A DNA stretch of 64,000 nt, taken from NCBI GenBank assembly GCA_963825305.1, contig CAWGTA010000007.1:310001-374000 (forward strand), in the 5' to 3' direction. The DNA comes from PSRJ01 sp963825305. Lineage in GTDB: Bacteria > Acidobacteriota > Terriglobia > Bryobacterales > Bryobacteraceae. A program made the position numbers and the translations under genes. Each line of letters starts with the position of its first letter. The first letter of the stretch is position 1. The notes under the pieces are model-generated. The model was not told where the DNA came from, searched no databases, and saw only the letters and a program-made list of their open reading frames with translations. Of the stretch, positions 45,967-54,620 are shown in pieces.

Positions 45967-46081
45967 GGGGTCGGGCCTTCCGGCCCGCCGCCGCCTTTTC
46001 AGGCGGCGACTCGACTGCGGTCTTTTCGGTTGCAAGCGCCGGGCAGAAGCCCGGCGGCGGCCCGAAAGGGCCGACCCTACA
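45967..46081. repeat. Cruciform inverted-repeat element (about 115 bp)
   Basis: Outer arms (GGTCGGGCCTTCCGGCCCGC and its near-complement ending GGGCCGACCC) enclose two inner hairpins, GCCGCCTTTTCAGGCGGC and GCCGGGCAGAAGCCCGGC. It lies between the converging flavoprotein and transglycosylase genes and could end transcription both ways, but its structure is that of a REP/MITE-like element. Confidence 0.8.
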
Positions 46082-46673
46082 CTACTTCTTCCCCAGGCTC
46101 TGCAAAATGGCATCCACGTAGTTGCGCGTCTCGGGGATGTCCGGCACTCCCTTGGCTTCATCCACGGTAGCGGGGCCGGCGTTGTAAGCTCCCAACGCTT
46201 TCGCCAAATCGCCCTTATAGCGGTCGATCATCTGCTTCAGGTACTTGGCGCCGGCATCGATGTTCTGTTTCGAATCGAAGGGGTCTTTCACTCCCAACAT
46301 CGTAGAGGGTGTCGGGCATCAACTGCATCAGCCCCTTGGCGCCATGCTGGGAGACCGCACACGGATAGGAGCGGGATTCCTGGCGGATCACCGCGCGAAG
46401 CAGCTCCGGTTGCACCTTCTCGGTTTTCGCGGCTCCTTCGATGAGCGGGGTCACCGTGGCATCGGGAATGGGGTCGCAATCCGGTTCAGGTGGTTCCGGA
46501 TCCGTGATCTGCGGCATGACCAAAGGCCCGGGTCCAGCCATCTCAGCCTGTTTCTTCACGGCCTCGCGCTGCACTGCCACGGATGCCTTCTGCTTCTCGA
46601 TCGACGCCTGCATGGCCTCACGACTGCTTTGCGCCAGCGCGCTCGAGGCCACCAACACGAGGAACCATCTCAT
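46082..46673 (-). CDS. SLT-type lytic transglycosylase, frameshifted
   Basis: Starts at ATG 46673 with a short signal peptide (MRWFLVLVASSALA). A helical stretch precedes the catalytic domain: the Glu is in A-V-I-R-Q-E-S-R-S-Y, followed by S-Q-H-G-A-K-G-L-M-Q-L-M-P. The frame shifts +1 near 46301 and continues M-L-G-V-K-D-P-F-D, N-I-D-A-G-A-K-Y-L and A-L-G-A-Y-N-A-G-P, the conserved rest of the SLT fold, to 46082. It cleaves the glycan strand of peptidoglycan. Its 5' end overlaps the 3' end of ctaA by 56 nt. Confidence 0.86.
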
Positions 46674-47583
46674 CCATGTTCCTATCGGCGGAAATCGAGG
46701 AGTCCTGTAGAGCGAATGCCACCAGCAGCACTAGCGAGATCCAGACCAGGTCGGCCAGCAACAGGTGCACCATTTGCATCCCAACCGGCGCGAGCAGCAG
46801 CAGGTTCGTCGCGCCGGCGGCGATCTGCAATCCCACCATGGCCTCCAGAATCCGCGCGAACCTCTTCGCACCGGGCACGCGGAAGGCGGTGGCTTCGGCA
46901 TAGAAAATCAGCCATGCGCCGGTGATCAGGGCAAGCAGCGGATGCAGCAGCCGCAGACGCAGGAAGATGCTGGAAGCGGGATCGAAATCCTGGCGAAAAC
47001 CGGCGGCCAGGGAACTGGCGGGGAAAAGCGTATCTCCCAACGCGGCAATGGCGCCGCTGATGCCCACGAGCACGGCGAGCACGATCCCCGGCGCGGCCAG
47101 CCAGCTCGCGCGATTGCGCAAACGCAGGCGCGAACCACCCGAGGCCCACCACACGGTCAGCGTCAGGCAGGCCAGCAGTGTAAGCGTATTGATCAAGTGG
47201 CCGGAGAGCGAGTAGGCTCGCCCGGCCGAAGCGTTGTGCGCAACGTGTTCCAGCTTGACGAGCGCCGCGCCGATCAGCGCCTCAGTCGTCAGGAAGACCG
47301 CCGACAGCACCGCGCCGAGCCGCACCAAGTGTCCTCGCGGGAACGCGCGCCAGGCCCACACCAGCAGGAGCCCCACCAACACGACGTCGATACCGCTGCT
47401 GGCGCGGTGCGCGAATTCGATGACGGTGGTGAGCGCCGGCGCTTGCGGGACGACCACTCCGTTGCACAACGGCCAGTGGTTGCCGCATCCCGCACCCGAG
47501 CCGGTGGCGCGCACGTAAGCGCCCCACAAAACTACGGCGATGTTGTAGACCAGGACGGACGCGGCATAGCGCGCGAAGTTCAC
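46618..47583 (-). CDS. ctaA: Heme A synthase (COX15/CtaA)
   Basis: 321 residues from GTG 47583, about eight membrane helices. Heme-ligand histidines are in E-F-A-H-R, K-L-E-H-V-A-H-N, L-L-H-P-L and M-V-H-L-L-L-A-D. The extracellular Cys pair typical of this family is in G-A-G-C-G-N-H-W-P-L-C. It oxidises heme O to heme A for cytochrome oxidase. No oxidase genes are near; it follows an RND gene with a 4-nt overlap, so it may be in the efflux operon's transcript. Confidence 0.88.
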   Translation of the reverse strand: MNFARYAASVLVYNIAVVLWGAYVRATGSGAGCGNHWPLCNGVVVPQAPALTTVIEFAHRASSGIDVVLVGLLLVWAWRAFPRGHLVRLGAVLSAVFLTTEALIGAALVKLEHVAHNASAGRAYSLSGHLINTLTLLACLTLTVWWASGGSRLRLRNRASWLAAPGIVLAVLVGISGAIAALGDTLFPASSLAAGFRQDFDPASSIFLRLRLLHPLLALITGAWLIFYAEATAFRVPGAKRFARILEAMVGLQIAAGATNLLLLAPVGMQMVHLLLADLVWISLVLLVAFALQDSSISADRNMDEMVPRVGGLERAGAKQS

Positions 47584-50500
47584 ATCTTTATCGTAACGCC
47601 GGTGGTCTCGGCCGCCGGTCGGGCCGACGACGGAAGCCGATCGTCGGCGTTACGGCCGGGCCCCCACCAGCGCACGAAGCGCGCTCCGGCATCATCCAGA
47701 TACGTATAGACCACCGGCACCACCACCAGGGTGAGCAGCGTAGAGGTGATCAAGCCGCCGATCACGGCCCTCGCCATGGGAGCGCGAAACTCCGCGCCTG
47801 AGCCGATTTCAAACGCCAGCGGCAGCATGCCGAAGATCATGGCCAGGGTGGTCATGAGGATGGGGCGCAGGCGGACACGAGCGGCGCGGATCAGCGCGTC
47901 GCGGCGCGAAAGGCCTTCGCGGCGCTGCACGTTGGCGAAATCGACTACCAGGATTGCGTTCTTAGTCACCAGCCCCATCAGCAGGATCACCCCGATCATC
48001 GACATCATGTTCAGCGTGTCGTGCACCAGGTACAACATGCCGGCCACGCCCAGCAGCGAGAGCGGCAGAGAGAGCATGATGGCGAACGGCTGCAGGAAGC
48101 TGCGGAACTGCGAGGCCAGGATGGCGTAGATGAGCACCACGGCCAGCGCCAGCGACTGCATGGCGTATCCGAAGCTCTCCATCATGATCTCGGTGTCGCC
48201 CGTGTAGTCGACACGGTAGCCCGGCGGCAGGGGGATATCCGCGGCGCGCTTCTTGATGTCGCCCACCACTTCGCCGAGCGACCGGCCGACCGTGCTGGCG
48301 CTGATACGCACCTCGCGCATCAGATCGCGGCGGCGGATTTTCGAAGGCGCCGACCCGGTTTCGAGAGTGGCCACCTGGCTGGCGGGGACCAGCGCACGGC
48401 CGCCTTGCGCGGGCAGATCGAGGCCCAGCAGATCGCTGGCGTGGGTGCGATCGTCACGCTGTACGCGCAGGCGCACATCGTAGCTGTCGCCGTCCGGGTC
48501 TTCGAATTGCGAGACCACTTCACCCGCCACCAGGCCGCGCATGGTGGAGGCCACGGTGCCCAGGTCGAGGCCCAGGTCGGCTGCGGCGTCGCGGTTCACG
48601 GCCATGCGAACTTCCGCCTGCGGCGCTTCCTCGCTGGTGTCGACATCGGCCGCACCCGCCACCTGCCTGGCCTGCTCCATCAGCTTTTCGCTGAAGGGCA
48701 CCAGTCGCTCGAAGTCGGAACCGCGGACGCTGATCTGGATGGGTTTCACATCGCCGCCCCCGCTGTCGGCCTCTTCAATAGAGGTACGGACGGCGCGGAA
48801 ACGCGCGATCGCCTGGCGCACTTCCGCCTCCAGAAACTTATAGTGCTTGCGCGTTTTGCGGGGCGTCAGGCGAACGAAGATGTCGCCCTCGTTGATGGGC
48901 TTGCCAGCGGTGCCGCCGATCGTCGTGTAGGTGTAGGCCACCGCGGGGTTGTGCCGGATCTCGCCTTCGATGGCCCTGGCGATTTCCGCGGAGCGATCGA
49001 GGCTGATGCCCGGCGTGGCCTTGTACGCCACCTGGAACTGCCCGGGATCGGCATTGGGCATGAACTCGGAGCCGAGTTTGGAGAAGACAAAGAAGCTGGA
49101 GATGACCGCCGCCGTGGCCACCAGCATGACGGCCCAACGATGCGAGAGCGACCAGCCCAGAGCTGCGGCCAGTACGTTCTGCAGGCGATCCACCTGCCGG
49201 TTGAGCCTGCCCAGCCAGCGGCCGAACCAGGAACGCGGTGCACGCGGATCGGCGGCCGGATCGTACCAGCGCGAGGAGAGCATCGGGTCGATGGTGAAGC
49301 TCACATACAACGAGACGAGCACCGCGAATCCCACGGTGATGCCGAACTGGTAGAAGAAACGGCCGATGATGCCCTGCATGAAGGCCACCGGCACAAACAC
49401 CGCAATGATGGTGAAGGTGGTGGCCATCACCGCCAGGCCGATTTCGGCGGTGGCCTCGCGCGCGGCCGTGAAATGGTCGGCGCCAGCCTGCATGTGGCGC
49501 ACGATGTTTTCGCGCACCACGATAGCGTCGTCGATCAGCAACCCGATGGCCAGCGAGAGACCCATTAACGTAAGGATATTCAGAGTGAATCCGAGAGCCC
49601 GCATCACGATGAAGGTGCTGATCACGGATACCGGCAGCGCGAGGCCCGTAATTACAGTGCTGCGCCAGCTATTCAGGAAGAGAAAGACGATGAACACGGT
49701 GAGCAGGCCGCCCAGCACCAGGGTGAGCTGCACGTCTTCCACGGATTCGCGAATGAACGTGGAGCGATCGACCACTTTGCGCAGGCGGATGTGCGGAGGC
49801 AGTTCGGCATTGATCGTGGTGAGGGCCTTGTCGACCTCGTCCGCCACCTCCACGGTGTTCGCGCCGGATTGTTTGACAATGTCGAGCGAGAGGCCCGGGC
49901 GGCCGTCGATGAGCGAGGCGCTGCGCCGCTCCTCGATGCCATCCACCACGTGCGCAATCATCGGCAGGTAGACTGGGCTGCCGCCGTGGAAAGCCACCAC
50001 CACGCGGTCGAAGGAATCGAGCGAACGGAATTTGCCGGCCACGCGGACCAGTGGCTCGCGCTGCCCCTGTTCCAGCTTCCCGGCGGGCATATCCATGTTC
50101 TCGCGCTCCAGCGCCGCAGACACCTGCGCATAGGTGAGGCCGTAGGCTTTCACTTTGTCGCGGTCGAGCAGGATCTGGATCTCGCGGCGCGCCAGGCCGA
50201 CCAAGTTCACCTGGCCCACGCCCGACACGGTTTCCAAGCGTTTCTTGATCACCTTCTCCGCGATTGACGACAGCACTTTAATATCGGCCGACGCGCTCTC
50301 CACCGCCACCGAGACGATCGGCATGGCATTGAAGTCGATGCGCTGGATGACCGGCTCTTTGATGTCCTTGGGGAAATCGGCGCGGATGGCGTTGATCTTG
50401 GCTTGCGCGTCCTGCTGCGCGTTATTGATCTTCACGCCGAGATGGAATTCCACCGCCACCGTGGAGAAGCCTTCGGTCGTCACCGACTCGATGTGGCGCA

Positions 50501-50729
50501 CGCCGGCAATCGTATTCAGCGCTTCTTCGATTCGCTTGGTGACTTCCCGCTCAACGGTCTCGGGCGATGCTCCCGCGTACTGGGTCTGCACCGTGAGCAC
50601 GGGGATCTCCACGTCCGGGAATTGATCGATGGCCAGTTGCTTATACGAAAAGATTCCCAGCGTCACCAGCGATACGGCCACCATGGTGGCCAGCACGGGC
50701 TGCTTGATGGAGAGGTCGCTGAGAAACAT
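47580..50729 (-). CDS. RND multidrug efflux pump, inner-membrane subunit (AcrB/MexB type)
   Basis: 1,049 residues, the full family length, with twelve helices and two large periplasmic loops. The proton-relay Asp pair is in L-L-I-D-D-A-I-V-V-R-E-N, and the essential Lys is in L-V-T-K-N-A-I-L-V. Starts at ATG 50729, three bases after the fusion-protein stop. The last 25 residues (P-G-R-N-A-D-D-R-L onward) are coded by a short palindromic repeat (47623-47648). It exports toxic compounds with the fusion and TolC proteins encoded upstream. Confidence 0.94.
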   Translation of the reverse strand: MFLSDLSIKQPVLATMVAVSLVTLGIFSYKQLAIDQFPDVEIPVLTVQTQYAGASPETVEREVTKRIEEALNTIAGVRHIESVTTEGFSTVAVEFHLGVKINNAQQDAQAKINAIRADFPKDIKEPVIQRIDFNAMPIVSVAVESASADIKVLSSIAEKVIKKRLETVSGVGQVNLVGLARREIQILLDRDKVKAYGLTYAQVSAALERENMDMPAGKLEQGQREPLVRVAGKFRSLDSFDRVVVAFHGGSPVYLPMIAHVVDGIEERRSASLIDGRPGLSLDIVKQSGANTVEVADEVDKALTTINAELPPHIRLRKVVDRSTFIRESVEDVQLTLVLGGLLTVFIVFLFLNSWRSTVITGLALPVSVISTFIVMRALGFTLNILTLMGLSLAIGLLIDDAIVVRENIVRHMQAGADHFTAAREATAEIGLAVMATTFTIIAVFVPVAFMQGIIGRFFYQFGITVGFAVLVSLYVSFTIDPMLSSRWYDPAADPRAPRSWFGRWLGRLNRQVDRLQNVLAAALGWSLSHRWAVMLVATAAVISSFFVFSKLGSEFMPNADPGQFQVAYKATPGISLDRSAEIARAIEGEIRHNPAVAYTYTTIGGTAGKPINEGDIFVRLTPRKTRKHYKFLEAEVRQAIARFRAVRTSIEEADSGGGDVKPIQISVRGSDFERLVPFSEKLMEQARQVAGAADVDTSEEAPQAEVRMAVNRDAAADLGLDLGTVASTMRGLVAGEVVSQFEDPDGDSYDVRLRVQRDDRTHASDLLGLDLPAQGGRALVPASQVATLETGSAPSKIRRRDLMREVRISASTVGRSLGEVVGDIKKRAADIPLPPGYRVDYTGDTEIMMESFGYAMQSLALAVVLIYAILASQFRSFLQPFAIMLSLPLSLLGVAGMLYLVHDTLNMMSMIGVILLMGLVTKNAILVVDFANVQRREGLSRRDALIRAARVRLRPILMTTLAMIFGMLPLAFEIGSGAEFRAPMARAVIGGLITSTLLTLVVVPVVYTYLDDAGARFVRWWGPGRNADDRLPSSARPAAETTGVTIKM
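47623..47661. repeat. Short palindromic repeat with GGCGTTACG tail, copy 2
   Basis: GCCGACGA, ten-base loop, TCGTCGGC, then GTTACGGCCGG. It is in frame with, and codes for, the end of the RND pump. A related copy lies at 30002-30027. Confidence 0.5.
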
Positions 50730-50732
50730 CGG

Positions 50733-51995
50733 CTATCTCCGCGGCTCCACGCGCACGCCCTCGGCGATCTCGATGCTCTGCTCGGCAATCAACTGCTCGC
50801 CCGCGTTGAGGCCCTCGACGATCTCGAGGTGCGAGTCGCGCTCGTGGCCGATGCGCACGTTGCAGCGAACGGCTTTGCCGCCCGAGATGGTAAAAACGTA
50901 AGCGGATTTGGCGGAGCGGTCGTCGCGATAGACCGCGCTGGCAGGCACCACGATGGCCCCGGCAGTGATGCCAGTCAGAATTTCGCCCTCGGCGAACATG
51001 CCGGCTTTCAATTTGTTCCCTGTGTTGGATACCTGGATGCGAACCTTCGCGGAGCGCGTCTGCTCTTCCACCGAGGGGTTGATGTCGATTACCCGGCCCT
51101 CGAACTTCATCTCCGGATAGCTGTTCACATGGAAGGTGACGCCCTGCCCCGGCCGTATGGAGGCGAGATCGGCGGAAGCCACGGGGCTCTCCAATTCGAG
51201 GCGGTGATTGTCCACGATGGTAAAGATGTGTGTGGGGGCCTCCACGTACGATCCCTTGTTGAGCACCTTGCGCTGAATCTCGCCGGCCACCGGCGCATAG
51301 ATCACGGTGTCGCGCACGCGCTTCCGGGCCACGGCGAGAGACGCGCGCATCTGCTCAGCCTGGGCCTCCGCAAGAGCGACCTGGGCGGTGGCATCGCGGC
51401 AGGCCAGTTGTGCGGCCTTCAAATCTTTGTCGGTGATGCCGCCGGATTTCAAAAGGTTCTCGGCGCGTTCCAACTCCACGCGGCTGTGGGATTCAATCAA
51501 GCGTGCGCGCTCGAGAGAGGCTTCAGCGGCGCCGACCGCAGTTTCTGCCTGACGCTCGGCCAACTTGGAGTTCTCGTCGTCGACCCAAACTACCGGCTGG
51601 CCCGCCTCCACGCGGTCGCCCTCTTCTTTGTCAAAACGCGCGATGTGCCCGATAACCTCAGCCTTCACCTCCACACGCGTGTGCGAGACCAGCGTGCCGG
51701 TGACGGGAATGGTGAGGGGATAGGATTCGGCGGAGACCGTTATCACGGCTGCGGTGACCGGCGGCGGATCGATGGCGGCGATGGCTTTGACCTGTCGATT
51801 CCCGCACGCGGGGAGCAGCGCGGCGATGGCGATGAGGGTGAGAAGAATGGTAGGGCGGACCCCCTGGTCCGCGCGGGTCCCCCGGACCCGCTGTTCGCCA
51901 GTACGATCACGCCTCTCAAAACCCGAGCGGCCCGGGCGGGGGCCGGCCGCGGACCAGGGGGTCCGCCGTACCATTTCTGTAGGTCGCATAGTCAC
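50733..51995 (-). CDS. RND efflux membrane-fusion lipoprotein, start region altered by a repeat element
   Basis: The core begins at a lipoprotein signal (I-L-L-T-L-I-A-I-A-A-L-L-P-A-C-G) and has the family's barrel/lipoyl motifs (K-A-E-V-I-G-H-I, V-E-A-G-Q-P-V-V-W-V-D-D), a coiled-coil hairpin (about 140-210), and the second lipoyl half (V-I-Y-A-P-V-A-G-E-I). No start codon lies just before the signal. The frame is open upstream through a 130-bp palindromic element to ATG 51989 or GTG 51995 (which overlaps the TolC-gene stop). So either an Arg-rich leader of about 45 residues precedes the signal, or the native start was separated from it by the insertion. The RND pump follows after 3 nt. Confidence 0.87.
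   Translation of the reverse strand: MTMRPTEMVRRTPWSAAGPRPGRSGFERRDRTGEQRVRGTRADQGVRPTILLTLIAIAALLPACGNRQVKAIAAIDPPPVTAAVITVSAESYPLTIPVTGTLVSHTRVEVKAEVIGHIARFDKEEGDRVEAGQPVVWVDDENSKLAERQAETAVGAAEASLERARLIESHSRVELERAENLLKSGGITDKDLKAAQLACRDATAQVALAEAQAEQMRASLAVARKRVRDTVIYAPVAGEIQRKVLNKGSYVEAPTHIFTIVDNHRLELESPVASADLASIRPGQGVTFHVNSYPEMKFEGRVIDINPSVEEQTRSAKVRIQVSNTGNKLKAGMFAEGEILTGITAGAIVVPASAVYRDDRSAKSAYVFTISGGKAVRCNVRIGHERDSHLEIVEGLNAGEQLIAEQSIEIAEGVRVEPRR
51846..51975. repeat. 130-bp palindromic element (MITE/REP-like) inside a coding region
   Basis: Terminal inverted repeats at 51846-51873 and 51948-51975 match at 27 of 28 positions (AATGGTAGGGCGGACCCCCT and so on). Inside are further palindromes (GCGGGTCC / GGACCCGC; GGCCCGGGCGGGGGCC). 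It carries no coding gene of its own and occupies the 5' end of the fusion-protein gene. Confidence 0.9.
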
Positions 51996-53308
51996 TCCCA
52001 GGGCGTCTGGCCGATGGACCAGCGTAGGTTGGCGCGGCCCACCGAGTAATCGTAGAGGCCGCGAAGGAGATTACCGCGGGCGATGGAAACCGCGGTCTCA
52101 GCGTCTGCGATGTCCAGGGTGGTAGCCGCGCCAAACTTATAGTTGTCTTGCATCATCGAGAGAACTTTCTCGGCCTCGTGGACCGTGGCCTTGGCGGCGG
52201 CGATGCTTTCGGCCGCAGCCTGTAAATCGTCGTAAGCCTGCTGGATGGTGAGCCGTACCTGCTGTTCGAACTTCTCGCGGTCGAGCCGCGCGATGCGCTG
52301 GTTGGCCACAGCCTGCGTCATCAGCCCGCTCCGTTTCAATCCGTCGAATATGGGGAAAGTGAAATTCACGCCGGCGGTCCAGCGGATGAATTCAGAGTTG
52401 ACCAGGTTTTGAGGGAGCCGCGCCATCAACCCGTAACTGCTGTTGAAATCCAGGCGCATGCGGTCTTCCGCGCGGGCGAGCTGCATTTGCGTGTCGGCGC
52501 TGCGCTCGGCAATGCGCAGGCGCTCGATTTCGGGACGGCGGCGCAAGGCATCTCTGTCGAGTTCCGCCAGGTCGTTCTGCTCCCACGGCTTCTCCTGAAA
52601 ATTGCCGGCGAGCCGGGTGGCGAAGTCGAGCGGCCGTCCCAGGTAATAGTTGAGCTCGGCGCGCGCCTGCCGGATGGCGTTCCCTGCGCGGACCAGGTCC
52701 GGCGCTCCGTTGGCCACGGCCACTTCGGAGCGCAGCACATCCACTTCAGTGGCCACGCCGTTCTGGTAACGCGTACGGGCCATGGCCGCGTGCAGCTTCT
52801 TCTGCTCTTGTGTCTCGACCACCAGGCTGCGGTCCTGCTCCGCCCACAGCAGTCCGTAGAATGCCTTAACCGTGGCCAGCGCAACATCCTGCTGCGCGCG
52901 GTCAATTTCGGAAAGCGCTCCCTCGGCTTCAATGGAAGCCAGCCGTAGCGCCGTGCCGACTTTGCCCTGCGTGAAGAGAGGCTGTTTGACGGTTATCCCG
53001 TAGTCGAACATGTTGATTGACGAGGGCACCAGCGCGTCGCGCAGGTCGGCGGGGAACTTGTCGATGCCCGAGGCGTTGAGCAGGCTGGGGTCGCGCAGAC
53101 GGTTGGCATTGAACTCGAACTTGATATCCGGCAAAGCCTGCGCACGGACTTCGCGGATCTTTCCCTTCAAGGCGTCGGCCGCCGCGCGCGCCTTGGCGAC
53201 ATCCTGGTGGCGCGCCACGGCGAGGCGTACGGCGTCTGGCAGGGTGAGCGCGGGTTCCTGGGCAGCGCCAATCCAGGCCAACCAAGAAAGAGTAAACAGG
53301 ACTCGCAT
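51992..53308 (-). CDS. TolC-family outer-membrane efflux protein
   Basis: 438 residues with a signal peptide (V-L-F-T-L-S-W-L-A-W-I-G-A-A). Two internally related halves have long amphipathic helices (A-R-A-A-A-D-A-L-K-G-K-I; A-Y-D-D-L-Q-A-A-A-E-S-I). L-D-I-A-D-A-E-T-A-V lies near the end, typical of OEP domains. It forms the outer-membrane channel for the pump encoded downstream. Its stop overlaps the GTG of the fusion-protein gene. Confidence 0.92.
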   Translation of the reverse strand: MRVLFTLSWLAWIGAAQEPALTLPDAVRLAVARHQDVAKARAAADALKGKIREVRAQALPDIKFEFNANRLRDPSLLNASGIDKFPADLRDALVPSSINMFDYGITVKQPLFTQGKVGTALRLASIEAEGALSEIDRAQQDVALATVKAFYGLLWAEQDRSLVVETQEQKKLHAAMARTRYQNGVATEVDVLRSEVAVANGAPDLVRAGNAIRQARAELNYYLGRPLDFATRLAGNFQEKPWEQNDLAELDRDALRRRPEIERLRIAERSADTQMQLARAEDRMRLDFNSSYGLMARLPQNLVNSEFIRWTAGVNFTFPIFDGLKRSGLMTQAVANQRIARLDREKFEQQVRLTIQQAYDDLQAAAESIAAAKATVHEAEKVLSMMQDNYKFGAATTLDIADAETAVSIARGNLLRGLYDYSVGRANLRWSIGQTPWE

Positions 53309-53365
53309 ATCCTATATACGCATTGTATCGGCTGGCAGTTCCCTGTGCATGAGCCCTTTGTTACG

Positions 53366-53836
53366 ATGGCGGAAATGCAGAGCGGGCAGACGGACTGGAA
53401 GGCGCACGGAATTCGCATCGTGCGCGCGGGCGAACTGGACACCAACACGCCGCAGACCCCCGGCATGACGCGCGCGGCGGCAATTACGCACGCTACCGCC
53501 GGGGCGCAGAAGCTATGGGCGGGGACCGTGGTGGTGCAGCCCGACGCCAAGACCGGGGCGCATCACCACGGCGAATTGGAAACCGTGCTGTACATCGTCA
53601 AAGGACGGGCGCGGTTCCGCTGGGGCGAGAAACTCGAGTTCGTCGACGAGGCCGGGCCCGGCGACTTCATTTATGTGCCGCCGTATGTGCCCCACCAGGA
53701 GATCAACGCCCGCCGCGATGAACCCGTGGAGGCGGTGGTGGTGCGCAGCGGTCAGGAGCCTGTGGTGGTGAACCTGGACATCGAAAGCCCTGAGTCACCC
53801 TCGGATGTGGCCGACCGCTTCCACCCGCCGCGGTAA
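53366..53836 (+). CDS. Cupin-domain protein
   Basis: 156 residues from ATG 53366; GTG 53345 and ATG 53375 are alternatives and the ribosome site is weak. The metal-binding cupin motif is G-A-H-H-H-G-E-L-E-T, followed by G-D-F-I-Y-V-P-P-Y-V-P-H-Q. Single-domain cupins include sugar isomerases, dioxygenases and storage-like proteins; the substrate is unknown. Divergent from the tolC-like gene, and its 3' end overlaps the convergent membrane-protein gene by 85 nt. Confidence 0.85.
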   Translation: MAEMQSGQTDWKAHGIRIVRAGELDTNTPQTPGMTRAAAITHATAGAQKLWAGTVVVQPDAKTGAHHHGELETVLYIVKGRARFRWGEKLEFVDEAGPGDFIYVPPYVPHQEINARRDEPVEAVVVRSGQEPVVVNLDIESPESPSDVADRFHPPR

Positions 53837-54531
53837 GTCTGGCGCAATTTCTGCAGGGACGCCAGGTGCAACAACACCGACAGTGGCACCAGGAAAACCG
53901 GAATCAGAACCAGCGGAAACGCGGTGATGAGCTGATTTGGCCGATCAAACGCCAGCGCCTGTAGCGGGGAAGGTGACGTCAGGAAGCCGGTCGTTACAGC
54001 CACCAACAGATCGGCAATCCCAAAGAAGTTCCAGGCCCGCAGCAGGCCAGTTGATCCGCGCCACCCGCGCGCATAGGCCAGGCCGACGGCCGGAGCAAGC
54101 AGCCCAACAATGACGTCGCCGACGCCGGCCGGCCAGGCAAACTCGCCGGGCAGCCGTCCTGCCGCATAGAGTACGAGGAAGATCAAACCGAGTACCCGGT
54201 AGACCTGGACACTCACAATCCACCTCTGCGGTATCGCTTCGACGATGCGCTGGAGCGCAGGCCACCGCCAGAAGAGTACGATACCGGCCACGATCGGGAC
54301 CAATAAGCCGAACTGGATGGTCGGGGTACGCGAGGGAGTCCCTCCGTAGAACCCCAACCACGAGAGCGATAGGGCAGCGAAGAACCATGCCACAAGCAGC
54401 ACCGAAACGGTCCAGACTGCGTACTTGCGAGCGCCGAGCGCGTTGCCGAGACCATAGAGCACCGCAGCGATCGTGGCCACGGTTGGGATTAGCACATATG
54501 GAATCAAATAACCAGGTATCACGTTGTTCAT
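53752..54531 (-). CDS. Polytopic membrane protein divergent from a MarR regulator
   Basis: 259 residues from ATG 54531 with AAGGAG upstream. About seven hydrophobic helices; the C-terminal tail is hydrophilic and lies in the overlap with the cupin gene. No family motif is recognised. It is controlled in all likelihood by the divergent MarR gene, since TAGAT/ATCTA palindromes lie in the shared promoter. Confidence 0.8.
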   Translation of the reverse strand: MNNVIPGYLIPYVLIPTVATIAAVLYGLGNALGARKYAVWTVSVLLVAWFFAALSLSWLGFYGGTPSRTPTIQFGLLVPIVAGIVLFWRWPALQRIVEAIPQRWIVSVQVYRVLGLIFLVLYAAGRLPGEFAWPAGVGDVIVGLLAPAVGLAYARGWRGSTGLLRAWNFFGIADLLVAVTTGFLTSPSPLQALAFDRPNQLITAFPLVLIPVFLVPLSVLLHLASLQKLRQTYRGGWKRSATSEGDSGLSMSRFTTTGS

Positions 54532-54557
54532 ATCCAAGACTTCTCCTTTGCCCGATT

Positions 54558-54620
54558 TAGATGTAGATACATCTAATTGGTTCCGGGAAATGTTAAGATA
54601 GATGTAGGTACAGGTATCTA
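54558..54620. promoter_or_regulatory. Two palindromic operators of the MarR-type regulator
   Basis: Site 1, TAGATGTA-GA-TACATCTA (54558-54575), is perfect. Site 2, TAGATGTAGGTACAGGTATCTA (54599-54620), is an imperfect version ending at the regulator's start codon. Spacing and symmetry suit a dimeric MarR protein controlling both divergent genes, including itself. Confidence 0.75.

Noticed and set aside
48021..52049. Antisense frames of more than 500 codons opposite the RND and fusion-protein genes
   Set aside because: They are GC-skew shadows of strongly supported genes and lack family motifs or plausible starts.
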